NCBI RefSeq assembly: GCF_024808255.1
Contig: NZ_JANTYS010000020.1
Span: 62,001-126,000 of the forward strand
Direction of reading: 5' to 3'
Length of the DNA stretch: 64,000 nucleotides
From: Mucilaginibacter dorajii
GTDB taxonomy: Bacteria; Bacteroidota; Bacteroidia; Sphingobacteriales; Sphingobacteriaceae
In this document: piece by piece, positions 1-8,958 of the stretch
Layout of the letters: every line of letters starts with the position of its first letter
Position numbering within the stretch: the first letter of the stretch is position 1
Made by a program: the position numbers and the translations under genes
Notes under the pieces: model-generated
What the model was told of the DNA's origin: nothing
What the model saw: only the letters and a program-made list of their open reading frames with translations
Databases searched by the model: none

Positions 1-912
1 TTAGCTTTGGTAAAAGATTATCTGAACAAAATCGCCCCTGGATATCTTTTTGTGGCTCCACTTAAAACTACCAACGGCGAGTTCATGGTTAAATCGGCAG
101 ATGGCCAGTTTTACCGGTTGTTTCCGTTTATTAAGGGATCGCATACCGTAAACTTTTTACAGGATAAAAAGCAAGCCTTTGAGGCGGCAGTGCAATTTGG
201 CAGGTTTACCCATTTGCTTAACGACTTTGATATCGATCAGCTTAAATATACTTTATCTGATTTTCATAACCTTAAACTAAGGTTTGATCAGTTTAAAACC
301 GCATCACAAAACGCCGAGCCTGCTAAATTAGAACAGGCCGCCACCCAGATTAAAGAAGTTTATAACCATTTCGAGATCCTGCAAACCTATAACCAACTGG
401 TAACCAACAATGAAATTCCGCTAAGGGCAATTCATCACGATACCAAGATTAACAATGTATTGTTTGATGATAACCAAAACGCGCTTTGCCTTGTAGATTT
501 GGATACCGTGATGCCAGGTTATTATTTAAGTGATGTGGGCGATATGATGCGCACCTATCTATCGCCGGCTAATGAAGAGGAAAAAGATCTTGATAAGATC
601 CATATCCGCGAAGACTTTTTCAGGGCGATATATAAAGGTTATATGACCGAGATGGGCGACATTTTAACAGAAACTGAAAAACAGCTGTTCATTTTTTCGG
701 GCAAGCTGATGATCTATATGCAGGGCCTGCGCTTTTTGACCGATTTTTTGAACGATGATATTTATTACGGCGCTCAATATCCCAGTCATAACTTAACCCG
801 GGCAAAAAACCAGTTTAAGCTGCTTTTCGAGTACGTTAATACTGAACATATATTTAAACAATTGATTGGCAGCGTAAACCGTGAGTTTTTATCCGCTGCC
901 AATCAAAAGTAA
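1..912 (+). CDS. Phosphotransferase (APH/choline-kinase fold), 5' end cut off by the window
   Basis: The frame is open from base 1 with no convincing start, so the N-terminus lies outside the window. About 300 residues are visible. Numbering from the TTG at 7, the kinase catalytic-loop motif HHDTKINNVLF lies at about residues 143-153 (Asp145 as catalytic base, Asn149 or Asn150 as metal ligand) and the metal-binding DLDTVMPG at about 164-171. This is the HxDxxxxN plus DxD pattern of the aminoglycoside phosphotransferase superfamily. In Bacteroidota such cytosolic proteins are often annotated as N-acetylhexosamine-kinase-like, so sugar 1-phosphorylation is plausible but unproven. There is no signal peptide. 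It converges on the DUF885 gene with no spacer: its TAA ends at 912 and the next gene's stop begins at 913. Family sure; substrate unknown. Confidence 0.85.
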   Translation, partial: LALVKDYLNKIAPGYLFVAPLKTTNGEFMVKSADGQFYRLFPFIKGSHTVNFLQDKKQAFEAAVQFGRFTHLLNDFDIDQLKYTLSDFHNLKLRFDQFKTASQNAEPAKLEQAATQIKEVYNHFEILQTYNQLVTNNEIPLRAIHHDTKINNVLFDDNQNALCLVDLDTVMPGYYLSDVGDMMRTYLSPANEEEKDLDKIHIREDFFRAIYKGYMTEMGDILTETEKQLFIFSGKLMIYMQGLRFLTDFLNDDIYYGAQYPSHNLTRAKNQFKLLFEYVNTEHIFKQLIGSVNREFLSAANQK

Positions 913-2706
913 TTATTGTTTCTTTTCGGCAGGTACAAATTCATTCATCACCGCTTCCCTGATCAAAGCAGGGGGCAATAATCCCTGCGACAGGATAAAA
1001 TCATGAAACCGTAAAGCGCTGAACTTGTCGCCTAAAGCAGTTTCCGCATCTTTACGCAAAGCCAGCATTTTAATATAACCATAAAAATAGCTGTTGGCCT
1101 GGCCCGGAGCTTTTAGCGAATAACGATCTACTTCCTGTTGGGCAAACGCTTTTGACTGCACTACATCGGTCATTAAAATATCTAAAGCCTGCTGCTGGGT
1201 AACCTTGCCGGCCTGCAATTCGGGATCTAAAAACGCGCGGGCTGCACGCAGCAACCTGTAATCTAAAGAAACCAGCTGACCTTCCAACGGCATATACGGG
1301 CGAACAATGTATTCTGAATACAATCCCCATCCTTCGGCGTTGGTGGAGTTGAAGGCATACAAAGCGCGGGCTTTTGAAACACCTTCTTCAACCATTTTAT
1401 CAAACTGTAACTCGTGACCCGGACGGGCTTCATGGGCTGTAATAGTCCAGGATGCTGCATCAAAAGTAAAATCGTCATACTTGGCTCCGGTCTTTTCACC
1501 CGGCGCAGGCGGCATATTCAGGGGTAATACAAATACGCCACGCTGCCCTGTATTATTTAAAAACGGCGGCGGCACCATGTGCGGGGCCGGCCCTTGCGCG
1601 GTTTCGGCAGCTGTTGCCAAACGGATTATTGCCGGGCGGTTAGGCAGGGTTACCAATTGATGCTCACGAATGATAGCTTCGATATCCTTTAGATGTTTTT
1701 CATAAAGCGGGATAATCGAATCGCCGTGGATTTGCTCCTTCTTTAACTCTTTGATCACATCCCGATAGTCTGCCGATGCCAGGTGCCTGTTTTGCGCCAC
1801 CTGCGTAGCAATAGGCTGCATTTGAGCCTGAATATCCGTAAAGGCGGCGTGAGCCAGTTTAGCCAATTCCGCGGGTGGTAAATCAACGCCATAACCTTCC
1901 AGGTTTAAAGCATACTCTTCTGGCGGCAGCCTGAAATCTGTACGGGCTTTTATCAGCACGTTATCGCGGGTCCACTGGTCATAATCCTCAACTTGTTTTT
2001 TGAGCTTGGCGTAGGGCTCTTCCCAACCCGTTAGCTTAAACTTTTTGCAAAGCTCAGGAATGCCTTCCATAATGCTGGCATTACGCGATAGATCAAGCTC
2101 CATTTGTTGTTTGGATGGGTAGATCATATCGCCCTTGGCAATTTGCGCTGCAACACGTTGCCGGTAAATGGCGGTAAGCGGCGTATAACCGGCTTCCATA
2201 CCGGCGTACTTACGCAAACGCGCCACAGCCGCCGGCCGGCGCTCCGTTGGGGTTTGGTCGTCAAGCAAAATCTCCAAACCACTGTAAACCGCGTTGGCGG
2301 CGTTAAAAAATGGCACCTGGCGCTTTAATTCAAAGTCCTGCTGCCGAAAACCCAGCTTCAGGTGGTCGATAAGGATCTTAAGGTCCTGCGCAACCTTGGC
2401 ATCTTTTTCTGTTTTAAGGACGGTGGTAAATTTGGCAACCAGGGCTTCTTCATCCTTACGTTCGGCTAACTGATTGGCCAGTGTGGGTACACCAATCTGG
2501 GTGTCGTAAATGGTTACGCCTTCTGTCGATCCAAACTCAGGCGAGTATTTTTCATCCAGATCAATCAGCATTTGCGTAAAAGTATCTGATCTTTTAACCC
2601 AGGCTTTGCTGTTATCGGCAAGACCTGTTTGCGCGTTGGTAACTAAGGGGCACAAGTAAATACCGGCGAACAAGATTCCGGGTATCCATTTTTTTTTCAT
2701 AAACAT
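913..2706 (-). CDS. Exported DUF885 family protein, predicted zinc metallopeptidase-like
   Basis: A protein of about 597 aa with a signal peptide (MKKKWIPG, then a hydrophobic run ending near TNAQ). The conserved DUF885 motif HEARPGHE is at about residues 424-431, with a following NAEGWGLYSEY near 455. Together they resemble a gluzincin zinc site (HExx-like helix plus a downstream Glu). The rest is mostly alpha-helical and charged, typical of the family. Location is periplasmic or surface. The frame opens with TTG at 2712, but ATG codons at 2706 and 2700 are better starts and place the signal peptide at the N-terminus. The gene stands alone: it converges on the kinase and has about 250 bp of non-coding DNA upstream. 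The substrate is not known; peptidase activity is inferred from the motif alone. Confidence 0.88.
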   Translation of the reverse strand: MFMKKKWIPGILFAGIYLCPLVTNAQTGLADNSKAWVKRSDTFTQMLIDLDEKYSPEFGSTEGVTIYDTQIGVPTLANQLAERKDEEALVAKFTTVLKTEKDAKVAQDLKILIDHLKLGFRQQDFELKRQVPFFNAANAVYSGLEILLDDQTPTERRPAAVARLRKYAGMEAGYTPLTAIYRQRVAAQIAKGDMIYPSKQQMELDLSRNASIMEGIPELCKKFKLTGWEEPYAKLKKQVEDYDQWTRDNVLIKARTDFRLPPEEYALNLEGYGVDLPPAELAKLAHAAFTDIQAQMQPIATQVAQNRHLASADYRDVIKELKKEQIHGDSIIPLYEKHLKDIEAIIREHQLVTLPNRPAIIRLATAAETAQGPAPHMVPPPFLNNTGQRGVFVLPLNMPPAPGEKTGAKYDDFTFDAASWTITAHEARPGHELQFDKMVEEGVSKARALYAFNSTNAEGWGLYSEYIVRPYMPLEGQLVSLDYRLLRAARAFLDPELQAGKVTQQQALDILMTDVVQSKAFAQQEVDRYSLKAPGQANSYFYGYIKMLALRKDAETALGDKFSALRFHDFILSQGLLPPALIREAVMNEFVPAEKKQ

Positions 2707-2962
2707 AGTCAACTTAAATATCTGCCAGCAATTTAGCTATATGTTTTGAATTTAAAACTGGATACTATTTTGATAAGACAATTTAGTCACCCTTTCCTTC
2801 AGGGCAAACACATCTAAATTGGGTTAACATAATTTAACATATTTCAGATAAAATACATCATAATTATTTAATAATCAATGTTTTATATTTTACCAAGGTT
2901 AACACTAAACTGATGTATGTTGCAACTAAGGCGCATCCAAATATTTGTGCCCGCCCTTTCTC

Positions 2963-3178
2963 TCAGCCCGTTTTAAGCAAGTATAACCTATCTTCCGGTT
3001 TCATAGTGTCCAGACAATCCAGGGCCTGGTGGTACTCATAAAATTGGGCATTTTGTTGCGTGGAAGTTAGCGCTATTAATTCGTCGAAGCAGTTTTCCGG
3101 GCTGCCTGGTGCTTCTGCCTGTTCATCAATAAAAGTTTCACATCCGTTTGCATAAAGCTCGGTAAGTTTTGTTTCCAA
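2963..3178 (-). CDS. Small hypothetical protein (71 aa), doubtful
   Basis: A frame of 71 codons that begins with TTG; an in-frame stop lies three codons upstream and there is no ATG until near the end. The product is acidic, soluble-looking and of balanced composition (ETKLTELYANGCETFIDEQ at the start, LYLLKTG at the end), which argues for a real or recently broken gene. No signal peptide, membrane segment or known motif. It could also be the remnant of a longer gene whose start was lost. Function unknown. Confidence 0.35.
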   Translation of the reverse strand: METKLTELYANGCETFIDEQAEAPGSPENCFDELIALTSTQQNAQFYEYHQALDCLDTMKPEDRLYLLKTG

Positions 3179-3201
3179 CTTAAATTAAACATAGCTAACT
3201 C

Positions 3202-3232
3202 ACCTAATTTAAGTTATAAACTTAAATTAGGT
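3202..3232. terminator. Perfect 14-bp hairpin with 3-nt loop downstream of the PHP-like gene
   Basis: Arms 3202-3215 (ACCTAATTTAAGTT) and 3219-3232 are exact reverse complements around an ATA loop. It lies 39 bases past the stop of the 3271-5379 gene on the - strand. The stem is AT-rich and lacks a strong T-run, so it may be a 3'-end stabiliser or an operator rather than a classic terminator. Confidence 0.5.
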
Positions 3233-3270
3233 AGGCCACGAGTTGCGCTGCGCCAAACTCGCGGCAGCTA

Positions 3271-5379
3271 TTATTTAAACCAGATTGTTTGCGTAAAAGC
3301 ACCATCGGTAGCAGCATCCCAAACTTCCAGGCGTGCCCATTTGCGGCCTTTCATGTTTTCGGTTATCGTGAATAACTGATCACCAAAAGCTTTGGTGTTA
3401 TCAAGGTTGACGCGTTTGCGGTAAACCTGCTTACCATCGCCGGAAATAATTTCAGCAAAATTGAGGGGAAAGGTCCAGCCAACTTTAAAGTTAATATTGC
3501 ATTGTCCGTTTGCCGGCAGCGTCATAATTTCGCTGGATGAATGGTTGTTGATCTTAAAATCAGCTATCAAAACCTCGCCCGTGGTTGAAAAGAATTTGCC
3601 TTGCTGCAATACATCCAAAACCGGTTGCCAGCCAGCTTTGAATTCAGGCTGTTTATCAAGCTTCAGGTAATTGATATTCATATGGGCGTACATTTCGTTT
3701 TCCGGTTCGATGCTGAACAAATCGGCTTCCGACAGTACTTTTTTATGCAGGCCCCAATTGTTCATATCGTCCATCAAATCAAACGCGCGTTTACCTAACC
3801 GCTCCTGCGAAAGATCGGCGGGCAGGGCTTTCCACGCTGCCCCTAAAAATCTGTCGGACAGGTAAAAATCTTCTGTTTTGTAAGCGTCCGGGAAACCGGT
3901 AGAGCCTTTGGTACGGGCATGGGCGGTCCAGGCCAAACCGTTTTCGGCTTTAAGCAGGGCAAGCATATCGTTTTTATCGCCAATGTGATAGATCTTGCCA
4001 TGTTCGGCATCCGATGTTACAAACGGTGTGCCCGGTTTACGTGCCATAATCCAGTAAACCGGCTTTGGGAAAAATTCCAGCCAGTGCCCGCCAAAAAATT
4101 CGTTAGGCTCCTCGCCCGGTAACAGCAAAAAATTTGAGTTGGATAAGCGGCTGCATTGTTCAAATAAGGTTTTCAGTTCCAGTAAGCGTTGCTCATCCGG
4201 TCCCTTGGGGTGCGCGGTATAATGAAACTCGGCCAGGTGAACAATATTAACGCCTAACCTTTTAAACACTTTCACAAAAGTAGGGCTATCGGGCACGGGC
4301 TTGCCCTTGAGTACCACGCTCATAATAAACTCGTTGTGAAAATGGCTTGCCATGGTTTTGTACCCCGGCAGCGGTTTATAACTATCACTATGAGTAAACC
4401 GCTTTACATTACTTAGTAACGCAGGTACAGCGCCGGTACCCAACAGGCAGAAAAAATTCAAGCGTTGTCTTGTTCCCGGCGGAGCGTTAAACCAGGGTAC
4501 ATAGCGGTTATCGCCATTTAACTCCTGCCTTATACCTAAACCGTAGCCGTCAAGCACCTGCCGGTAGTTATTACCGTACCAAATAAATTTTAGGTTAAAG
4601 GCCTCATCCAACGGATAAAAGTATTGGTGCGGTGCGGGGAATACCGCGATGCTGCCGTGGTTATTAGTACCGATAATAGTACGGTATTTTACGGCGATGT
4701 TTTTGGCGGTATCCGGTTGGGTTATGTTATCAGTTTGTATGTGCTCGTATACATCGCTATAACTTACACTTTTCACCGGCTGCTGCCTGCTCACCAGGCC
4801 CGCATCATACAATATCGCCGTCGAATCTTTTTGGGTTGACACCACCGCGGCTATGTTGAACAGTGGCTGACCGTCGTATAATGTGATCTGCAGGTCGCCT
4901 TTAAAATTAGGGGCTTCTATCCCACTCATGGTAATCACAGTTCGCGAACCAGAGCTGCTTACGTTAATGTCCTTTTTATGAAACCCAACTTTGTATGATT
5001 GATGAGGCTTAAGCGGCACTTTATCAAAAAATATGTTCCAGCCGTTTTGGGAGATCAGGTCGCGCTTACCCTCGGTAAGGATAAACTGCGGATCGACGTT
5101 TTCGATGATAGTTTGGTAAGTGCCGTTTTTGCTCAGACTGATATTGCTAAACAATGGTTCGCCGTTTTTTAAATTCAATACCAATTGCCCCCTGGTGCTT
5201 ATGCCAGCCGGCCAGGTGATAGTGAATTTTGTATCTTTTACGCTGGCCTCTACACCTGCTTTTGTATTGAATTTTTTCCAGGTGACAATCGTTTGTCCTA
5301 AACTCCTGTTAATGATTCCTAAAATCAAAAACAGAGTAAAAATAGCTGTTAGAGATCCGAAATGCCTGCTCATTGTCAT
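3271..5379 (-). CDS. Secreted PHP/CehA-like putative metallohydrolase of PUL 1
   Basis: A 702-aa exported protein with a signal peptide ending near SLGQ at about residue 29. Residues 30-320 look like beta-rich sugar-binding or sandwich modules. From about 340 there is a metal-site pattern reminiscent of PHP-superfamily (CehA-like) hydrolases: His346-x-His348 (SHFHNEF), His386/His390 (EFHYTAH), LLPGEE with Glu423/424 followed by GGHW (His432), and a later AWTAHAR (His487). I am not certain of the family; no glycoside-hydrolase signature is evident. It is the last gene of the - strand enzyme run of PUL 1, 112 bases downstream of the GH5-like gene, so a role on the same glycan (de-esterification or another hydrolysis) is inferred. 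The C-terminal part looks like a further beta domain. Confidence 0.75.
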   Translation of the reverse strand: MTMSRHFGSLTAIFTLFLILGIINRSLGQTIVTWKKFNTKAGVEASVKDTKFTITWPAGISTRGQLVLNLKNGEPLFSNISLSKNGTYQTIIENVDPQFILTEGKRDLISQNGWNIFFDKVPLKPHQSYKVGFHKKDINVSSSGSRTVITMSGIEAPNFKGDLQITLYDGQPLFNIAAVVSTQKDSTAILYDAGLVSRQQPVKSVSYSDVYEHIQTDNITQPDTAKNIAVKYRTIIGTNNHGSIAVFPAPHQYFYPLDEAFNLKFIWYGNNYRQVLDGYGLGIRQELNGDNRYVPWFNAPPGTRQRLNFFCLLGTGAVPALLSNVKRFTHSDSYKPLPGYKTMASHFHNEFIMSVVLKGKPVPDSPTFVKVFKRLGVNIVHLAEFHYTAHPKGPDEQRLLELKTLFEQCSRLSNSNFLLLPGEEPNEFFGGHWLEFFPKPVYWIMARKPGTPFVTSDAEHGKIYHIGDKNDMLALLKAENGLAWTAHARTKGSTGFPDAYKTEDFYLSDRFLGAAWKALPADLSQERLGKRAFDLMDDMNNWGLHKKVLSEADLFSIEPENEMYAHMNINYLKLDKQPEFKAGWQPVLDVLQQGKFFSTTGEVLIADFKINNHSSSEIMTLPANGQCNINFKVGWTFPLNFAEIISGDGKQVYRKRVNLDNTKAFGDQLFTITENMKGRKWARLEVWDAATDGAFTQTIWFK

Positions 5380-5415
5380 TCAATTTTTGTTTTAACTTCT
5401 GGCCATCTAATTCTA

Positions 5416-5482
5416 ATATGCAGATATACGGATTATCAATCATGCCTTAATCTGCACATCTGAAATCCGCATATCTGCACAT
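5416..5482. repeat. Imperfect inverted repeat in an intergenic gap
   Basis: The segment 5416-5434 matches the reverse complement of 5464-5482 at 17 of 19 positions. The short string ATCTGCACATCTG also occurs twice in direct order inside the gap. It lies between the GH5-like and PHP-like genes. Possible mRNA processing hairpin or a small dispersed palindrome. Confidence 0.5.
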
Positions 5483-5491
5483 CTGGAATAC

Positions 5492-6568
5492 TTACTTCCC
5501 TCTTCCTGTCAGACTTTTAATCAAATCAGTTTCTTCTGATTTATAAGGCGTGCCATCTTTATGAAAAATATCATGGAACCATAATTTAGGTTGGCTACCA
5601 TCCGGCATTGGGGTATCCCAGGCGTAAATGGTATTGGTTTTACCGGTTACAAAGCCCCAGTTAATAGCGCCAACATTTTCTTTTTTCAGCATAGGTAATA
5701 CGGTTGCGAACGTGCTGTTACGCGGACGCGCCATGTACTCCGTACAAATCAACGGGCGACCTGTTATTTTCAGAAACTGAACCGTTTTTAAATGATCTGC
5801 AACCGGTGAATAATCATGATAAGTAATCACATCTGAGTTTGCTGCCTGGAAACGGTTAAGATCTTCCAGGTTCCAATCCCATAACCCTGCACTTACCGGT
5901 TGACTTGGATCAACTTCCTTAGCCCATTTAAAGGTATTTTTTAACAATGGTAACGATTTATTGCCTTTGCCCGAGTTACCTGGCTCGTTATATAAATCCC
6001 ATAACAATACACGTTTATCAGCTTTAAAACGGGTTAATACATCCTTTACATATTTTTGCAGCACAGGTGAGTTAGCCATTTCTTCAGATGCAGGCTGACC
6101 AGGATCTTGCATCCAGCCCGAATTGTGTATCCCTGGTTTAGGCTCGGGTTGTTTACCTGTTTTAGGTACTTTGTTCCAGCAATCGTCAAAAAACACAAAC
6201 ATGGTTTTGATGCCGTGTTTGCTGGATATAGCCAGGTATTGATCCATACGTTTTTTAAAACCTTCCGGATCCTGCTGCCAGGCCAGGTGATGTAAAAATA
6301 CCCGCATCACATTCATGCCAATGCCTTGTGCATAGCCAAGTTCGGTATCAATAGTTTTGGGATCAAAGGTATCGGCCTGCCACATTTCCAACTGGTTGAT
6401 AGCGGTGCTTGGTATAAAATCGGCTCCAACAAGCCATTGATTTTGGGCATACCAGGTTTTCGCTTTTTCCTGGCTCCATACTTTGGCAGGTGTTTTTTGC
6501 TGTGCAGCCAGCTTCATGCTCAATGGCATCAAACAGGCCACGGCTAATATTTTAAGTTTTGTTCGCAT
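5492..6568 (-). CDS. GH5-like (clan GH-A) exported glycoside hydrolase
   Basis: A 358-aa protein with an N-terminal signal peptide (cleavage near KLAAQQ, about residue 22). The TIM-barrel signatures are clear: LLWDLYNEPGN carries the acid/base Glu195, and PLICTEYMARP carries the nucleophile Glu277. A HHLAWQQDPEGF segment and the WGFVTGKTNT aromatic motif near 305 fit the cellulase/mannanase-type GH5 fold. Homologues are commonly labelled cellulase-family or 1,4-beta-xylanase, but substrate cannot be read from the motifs. It lies 23 bases downstream of the BNR gene, so it is very probably co-transcribed. Periplasmic action on an imported oligosaccharide is likely. Confidence 0.88.
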   Translation of the reverse strand: MRTKLKILAVACLMPLSMKLAAQQKTPAKVWSQEKAKTWYAQNQWLVGADFIPSTAINQLEMWQADTFDPKTIDTELGYAQGIGMNVMRVFLHHLAWQQDPEGFKKRMDQYLAISSKHGIKTMFVFFDDCWNKVPKTGKQPEPKPGIHNSGWMQDPGQPASEEMANSPVLQKYVKDVLTRFKADKRVLLWDLYNEPGNSGKGNKSLPLLKNTFKWAKEVDPSQPVSAGLWDWNLEDLNRFQAANSDVITYHDYSPVADHLKTVQFLKITGRPLICTEYMARPRNSTFATVLPMLKKENVGAINWGFVTGKTNTIYAWDTPMPDGSQPKLWFHDIFHKDGTPYKSEETDLIKSLTGRGK

Positions 6569-6591
6569 GTATAAGTGTTTAATAGTTTAAT

Positions 6592-7746
6592 TCAATTTTT
6601 AGGTTTTAAATGTCCTTTTATCATCCATATGGCACTGCTGCCATAAGCATCCGTGGATGTTAGCGCGATTATGGTGTCATCATCAAGTACACACAGCGAA
6701 TTCCACAAACCATGTTTATTTACAGGAACAATAAAGGGCTGACTTGCATTTATAAAATCCCGGCCCTTGTTATTGCCAATGGCCACTTGCATGCAAGCCA
6801 GCTCCCAATTGCTACCGCGGTTTTGAGTGCTTTGGTACGATAGTAAAGTTTGGTCATTATGTAGTTGGCTTAAGTAGGGCGCACCGGCGTAAACCGTATC
6901 CGGCAGCCGGGGTACCAGCGCGTAATTACGTTCCACATCATTGGGGCCAACTGTTTTTTGCCAGTTTTGATTAAAGCTGTTACGAATGACGGATGGTTTA
7001 AACTGCCCGCCTGCGTTATCTTCAATGGAATACAATATATCAGTTGTTCCTGCAAGGATGATCGGCACGGGCATACCGTCACGATGCCCTGGAGTAAACG
7101 ATGTTATTTGTGGTTTTGATGTCCAGGTTAAACCGCCATCTTTTGATCTGAAAACAGAGATATTCTGCTCATTGCTATGCACATAGACGCTCTCATCAGA
7201 ATAGAACAACTGGATCTCGCCAGATGGCAGCTGTATTTGCGCCGGTTCCCAGCAGCCGTTTTCAAACCTGTAGTCTGCCTCATATATCAGGCGTTCATCT
7301 TTCCAAGTTTTGCCTCTGTCATAACTTTTTTTAGTGACGATAGCGAAACGTTTAGTAGTATCCCATGCCCCATTTATTTTATGCGGACGAGGATTATACG
7401 ACACCAGTAAAGAATGATCCTTAAGTTCCAATATCCCGGGCACCGCCATATTAACACCCGGCGTCGACGCGGCTACGGTAATTGGTGCAAGCCAGTTTTT
7501 TCCTAAATCGGTGCTGGTAGTGCATTGTATACTGCCGCGGTTTTCATAAACACAAAGCAAATTGCCGTTATGCAATTGTATCATACGCGCGTATTCGCCA
7601 CCACCCGCAGAAACCTGTTTTAAAGACGACTGATCCCAAAGAATATCAGCCGGAGAACCTGCTTTTACAGGGGCATTTTTTTGCGCACGGACAAGTAAGG
7701 GTACCATTACCGCCGCACAAAATAGCCACACAACTTGCTTCATCAT
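6592..7746 (-). CDS. BNR-repeat sialidase-like exported protein
   Basis: 384 aa with a signal peptide ending near LVRAQ (about residue 22). Three Asp-boxes are visible: STDLGKNW (78-85), SYDRGKTW (141-148) and SKDGGLTW (201-208), the signature of the six-bladed sialidase/BNR propeller. The N-terminal FRIP-type arginine motif of true sialidases appears replaced (EYARMIQL at about 51-58), and the setting is a plant-glycan locus. A non-sialic-acid exo-glycosidase or a carbohydrate-binding propeller is therefore more likely than GH33 activity. Gaps are 8 bases to the GH43-like gene upstream and 23 bases to the GH5-like gene downstream: one transcription unit. Confidence 0.85.
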   Translation of the reverse strand: MMKQVVWLFCAAVMVPLLVRAQKNAPVKAGSPADILWDQSSLKQVSAGGGEYARMIQLHNGNLLCVYENRGSIQCTTSTDLGKNWLAPITVAASTPGVNMAVPGILELKDHSLLVSYNPRPHKINGAWDTTKRFAIVTKKSYDRGKTWKDERLIYEADYRFENGCWEPAQIQLPSGEIQLFYSDESVYVHSNEQNISVFRSKDGGLTWTSKPQITSFTPGHRDGMPVPIILAGTTDILYSIEDNAGGQFKPSVIRNSFNQNWQKTVGPNDVERNYALVPRLPDTVYAGAPYLSQLHNDQTLLSYQSTQNRGSNWELACMQVAIGNNKGRDFINASQPFIVPVNKHGLWNSLCVLDDDTIIALTSTDAYGSSAIWMIKGHLKPKN

Positions 7747-7754
7747 CCGTGTTC

Positions 7755-8801
7755 TCAGTTTAAAATATCATCAAGCCAAAAGTTAAATGGCTTATCCCTG
7801 TCACAAACTAATGCACCATCGGCAAACTCCAGCTCGGCGGCGTGGATGGATGTGCGTTTGGTGCTGTAGGAATAGGCCCCGTCTTTATCCAGGCCACCAT
7901 CATCGCCGTGGGTTTTGCGGCCCGGGTGGGTAAAGTAAATGATATAGGCGTGGTCGCCGCTCACTACTACATCTGCATGCGCGCCGGTTGGTGTATCTTC
8001 GTTACGGTGGCCGGGTTTATCCAATACTAATCCCTGGTGTTCCCAGGTTTGAGCATCTTTTGAGCGGTAAACCCGCTGCCCTTGCCACTCATCTGTGATC
8101 ATCCAGTAATAGTTTTTAAACCAAAAGATCTTTGGCCCTTCGTGCGGACGTCCGCCTATGGCTGGTTTATCATCAACTTTCCAGTTAACCAGGTCGGTAC
8201 TTTGGGCAGTCATGGTGATACTGTTCAGTTTTTGATCTTTATACCACATGTGCCATTTACCATCGGGCAGTTTAATTAATGTTGGGTCAATGATATTATG
8301 CTCTGGTAAGTTTAAAAGACCTTCGTAATTCCAATCCCACAGGTTTTTATTGGCATAATGCACCAGGTGCGAGTCGCCGCCCCATTGGCTGTATACACCC
8401 CTGATGTAAACTACAAACATGTGATATAAGCCATTTTCATAAACCACATCGGGTGCCCAAAAGGTATTTTGGCCTTGCTCATGTTCCAGGTTAAGTGCTC
8501 CTTTATATACCCAGCTATGCCCGTGATCTTTTGAAACCGCAACGCCTATAGCGGTACCATAACAAAAGGCCACGCCAGGCGATTGTACGTTGGCCCTGCG
8601 TTGGGTGTACAGCATTGTCCACTCCTTTTGGCCGCGATTATACACCAATACCGGGTCGGCGGCACCGTCGTAAATCGGGTCGCGGTAAAGCGGCGAGGGC
8701 GGCTGTTGGGTTATAGCTTCTGCTTTGGGTTGAGCTGCCACACCTAAGCACAACATCATCAAACTAAAAACAATATTTATTATCCTTTTCAAATTCATCA
8801 A
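7755..8801 (-). CDS. GH43-like five-bladed propeller glycosidase
   Basis: 348 aa with a signal peptide (MNLKRIINIVFSLMM, cleavage near VAAQ at about 24). The three acidic positions of the GH43/clan-F propeller are in place: Asp49 in GAADPVLVY, Asp172 in IIDPTLIKL and Glu221 in PHEGPKIFWF. The WAPDVVYENGLYHMFV segment near 115 is the usual second-blade signature. These families (GH43, GH62, GH117-like) remove arabinose, xylose or galactose residues. The exact family cannot be fixed from motifs. It sits between the GH127-like gene (157 bases upstream) and the BNR gene (8 bases downstream). Confidence 0.83.
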   Translation of the reverse strand: MMNLKRIINIVFSLMMLCLGVAAQPKAEAITQQPPSPLYRDPIYDGAADPVLVYNRGQKEWTMLYTQRRANVQSPGVAFCYGTAIGVAVSKDHGHSWVYKGALNLEHEQGQNTFWAPDVVYENGLYHMFVVYIRGVYSQWGGDSHLVHYANKNLWDWNYEGLLNLPEHNIIDPTLIKLPDGKWHMWYKDQKLNSITMTAQSTDLVNWKVDDKPAIGGRPHEGPKIFWFKNYYWMITDEWQGQRVYRSKDAQTWEHQGLVLDKPGHRNEDTPTGAHADVVVSGDHAYIIYFTHPGRKTHGDDGGLDKDGAYSYSTKRTSIHAAELEFADGALVCDRDKPFNFWLDDILN

Positions 8802-8958
8802 TTTTTATTCAGGGAGCATTTAAACTGCCGTGTTGCGGTGTTGTGTTGCGCAACAAGTGAAACAGCACTAAAACACAACAAACTAACAATCATCACATTA
8901 CGAATTGTCATATTTTACAAATCGCAACAGCAGCTGTTATTTATTCAAATACGATAAC

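Larger units (their letters stand above)
2707..3270. other. AT-rich intergenic stretch, possibly holding one small gene
   Basis: About 560 bases lie between the DUF885 gene and the PHP-like gene. I see one doubtful 71-codon frame (2963-3178) and one perfect hairpin (3202-3232). The 2707-2962 part is AT-rich and should hold the DUF885 promoter. I found no convincing TTTG / TAnnTTTG pair and no RNA gene there. Confidence 0.5.

Noticed and set aside
8844..8855. 12-bp palindrome TGTTGCGCAACA upstream of the GH43-like gene
   Set aside because: Too short, single occurrence noticed and no promoter beside it; could be chance.
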